Shown one piece after another: positions 5,058 to 5,946 of a DNA stretch of 5,946 bases; positions within the stretch are counted from its first letter, which is position 1, and each line of letters opens with the position of its first letter. This DNA comes from Candidatus Omnitrophota bacterium. GTDB lineage: Bacteria > Omnitrophota > Gorgyraeia > Gygaellales > Profunditerraquicolaceae. The position numbers were made by a program, and so were the translations under genes. The DNA lies in assembly GCA_028710845.1 (NCBI GenBank), contig JAQTTI010000064.1, positions 1-5,946 of the forward strand. The letters are read 5' to 3'. A model generated the notes under the pieces. It searched no databases. It was not told where the DNA came from and saw only the letters and a program-made list of their open reading frames with translations.

Positions 5058-5656
5058 AACTAATTGTCGGCTTGGGTAATCCCGGCTTAATTTATGCGGG
5101 TAACCGGCACAATATCGGTTTTACGGTTTTAAAATCTTTGGCAGTTTCTTTGAAAATTGTTTTTAAGCGGGAGTTTTCGGCTTCTTCCCTGGTAGCCAAG
5201 GGAAAAATTTTTGAGGAAGACCTGGTTTTGGCTATGCCGCAGACGTTTATGAATTTAAGCGGCTCGGCAGTCAAAGCTTTGCTTAAAAAATTCAAGATCC
5301 CTCCGGAAAAACTGCTGGTTGTCTGCGATGATCTGGATTTAGAGCTTGGCAGGATAAAAATCAGGCCAGCGGGTTCCAGCGGAGGACATCGGGGGTTAAA
5401 ATCTATTATCGAACAGATCGGAACACAGGATTTTAACCGTCTGCGGATCGGAATAAGCAGGCCTAATAAGGGCAGAGAAATCACCGATTTTGTTTTATCG
5501 GGTTTTACCAGAAGTGAAAAGGGTCAAGTAAAAGAAGCAGTTGAAAAAGCGGTAGAATGCTGCCGGTTTTGGGCAGAAAAAGGCGTAACCGAAACCATGA
5601 ATATTTACAACAAGAAGTTCTGCAATTCGAAAGAAGGAGATAAAAGTAATGAATAA
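5054..5656 (+). CDS. pth: Peptidyl-tRNA hydrolase
   Basis: Pth frees tRNA from peptidyl-tRNA that drops off the ribosome by cleaving the ester bond. The 200-residue length is normal. Visible motifs are GLGNPG (6-11, with Asn9), the catalytic His19 in NRHNIGF, MPQTFMNLSG with Asn67, and CDDLDLELGRIKIRP with Asp92. The GSSGGHRGLKSI stretch follows (His112). The catalytic His and Asp and two substrate-binding Asn residues known from E. coli are present. Arg113 replaces E. coli Asn114, so the motif is GGHRGL instead of GGHNGL. The start is fixed by the ATGA overlap with rplY, and the ORF ends 8 bases inside rpsF. The rplY-pth pairing is widely conserved and fits a translation-related operon. Confidence 0.96.
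   Translation: MKLIVGLGNPGLIYAGNRHNIGFTVLKSLAVSLKIVFKREFSASSLVAKGKIFEEDLVLAMPQTFMNLSGSAVKALLKKFKIPPEKLLVVCDDLDLELGRIKIRPAGSSGGHRGLKSIIEQIGTQDFNRLRIGISRPNKGREITDFVLSGFTRSEKGQVKEAVEKAVECCRFWAEKGVTETMNIYNKKFCNSKEGDKSNE
5634..5639 (+). promoter_or_regulatory. Ribosome binding site of rpsF, inside pth
   Basis: AAGGAG, a near-ideal Shine-Dalgarno, lies 9 bases before the ATG at 5649 and inside the end of pth. It supports the rpsF start and independent loading of ribosomes despite the 8-base overlap. Confidence 0.7.
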
Positions 5657-5939
5657 GTACGAAGCAATGATAATTGTCAAGCCTGATTTATCTGACGAAG
5701 ACAAAAAAACGCTATTTAAACAGATCGATGACGCTGTTACCAAGAACGGCGGCGCTATTACTCAGTCAGGAGTCTGGGCTGAAAGGCGTAAGATGTGTTT
5801 TCCGATCAAGAAATTTATCGAAGGCGTTTATTACCTGGCAGCTTTTAATGCTCCGTCAGGAGCAATAAAAGAACTCCGCAATACTTATAAGCTAAATGAA
5901 AATATCCTGAGAGTTTTATTTACCAGGATGGATAATTAA
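5649..5939 (+). CDS. rpsF: Small ribosomal subunit protein S6
   Basis: S6 binds the central domain of 16S rRNA together with S18 in the small subunit. The complete 96-residue protein matches the family: start MNKYEAMIIVKPDL, then the conserved GVWAERRKMCFPIKKFIEGVYYLAAFNAP block (residues about 41-69) and the YKLNENILRVLFTR ending (80-93). Length is typical (95-135 in bacteria); it lacks the acidic tail of some enterobacterial S6 proteins. It overlaps pth by 8 bases and has a strong ribosome site, so it is part of the same operon. In many bacteria ssb, rpsR and rplI follow rpsF, but the window ends 7 bases after the stop, so this cannot be seen. Confidence 0.96.
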   Translation: MNKYEAMIIVKPDLSDEDKKTLFKQIDDAVTKNGGAITQSGVWAERRKMCFPIKKFIEGVYYLAAFNAPSGAIKELRNTYKLNENILRVLFTRMDN

Positions 5940-5946
5940 GCATACC

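Overview
All genes read on the + strand and the window is densely packed. It looks like a conserved bacterial housekeeping cluster: ispE (left end cut off), spoVG, a free-standing LAGLIDADG endonuclease gene, tRNA-Gln(UUG), glmU, prs, rplY (ctc, ribosomal protein L25), pth and rpsF. The organism is a bacterium with moderate GC. It uses Shine-Dalgarno sites at most starts and does not encode the tRNA CCA end at this locus. The gene order resembles the Firmicute spoVG-glmU-prs-ctc-pth block, combined with a tRNA-Gln and an rpsF that are more typical of deltaproteobacterial and other deep-branching Gram-negative layouts. Together with a SpoVG that carries a zinc-ribbon insertion, this makes an uncultured lineage such as Omnitrophota a reasonable but unproven guess.

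Left part (1-1265): the end of ispE (isoprenoid precursor kinase) is followed 33 bases later by spoVG, an RNA/DNA-binding regulator. This SpoVG is enlarged by about 38 residues containing a four-cysteine CxxC...CxxC motif. Middle part (1283-2092): an AT-rich gene for a two-motif LAGLIDADG protein with an N-terminal helix-turn-helix is wedged between spoVG and tRNA-Gln. It leaves 17 bases on one side and 6 on the other, and it looks like a mobile gene that entered an otherwise ordinary operon. A 10-bp direct repeat links its 3' end to the 3' end of the tRNA.

Right part (2147-5939): glmU, prs, rplY, pth and rpsF form a tight operon. glmU/prs overlap by 8 bases, rplY/pth by 4 (ATGA) and pth/rpsF by 8, while prs and rplY are separated by 21 bases. 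The genes supply cell-wall precursor (UDP-GlcNAc), PRPP for nucleotide synthesis, and parts of the translation machinery (5S rRNA-binding L25, peptidyl-tRNA recycling, S6). Several enzymes have altered family residues: GlmU has a shortened beta-helix and a replaced substrate-site lysine, Prs a changed PRPP loop, and Pth an Arg in place of the usual Asn. No CRISPR array, insertion sequence, rRNA or convincing terminator was seen. No stretch above 300 bases lacks a gene.
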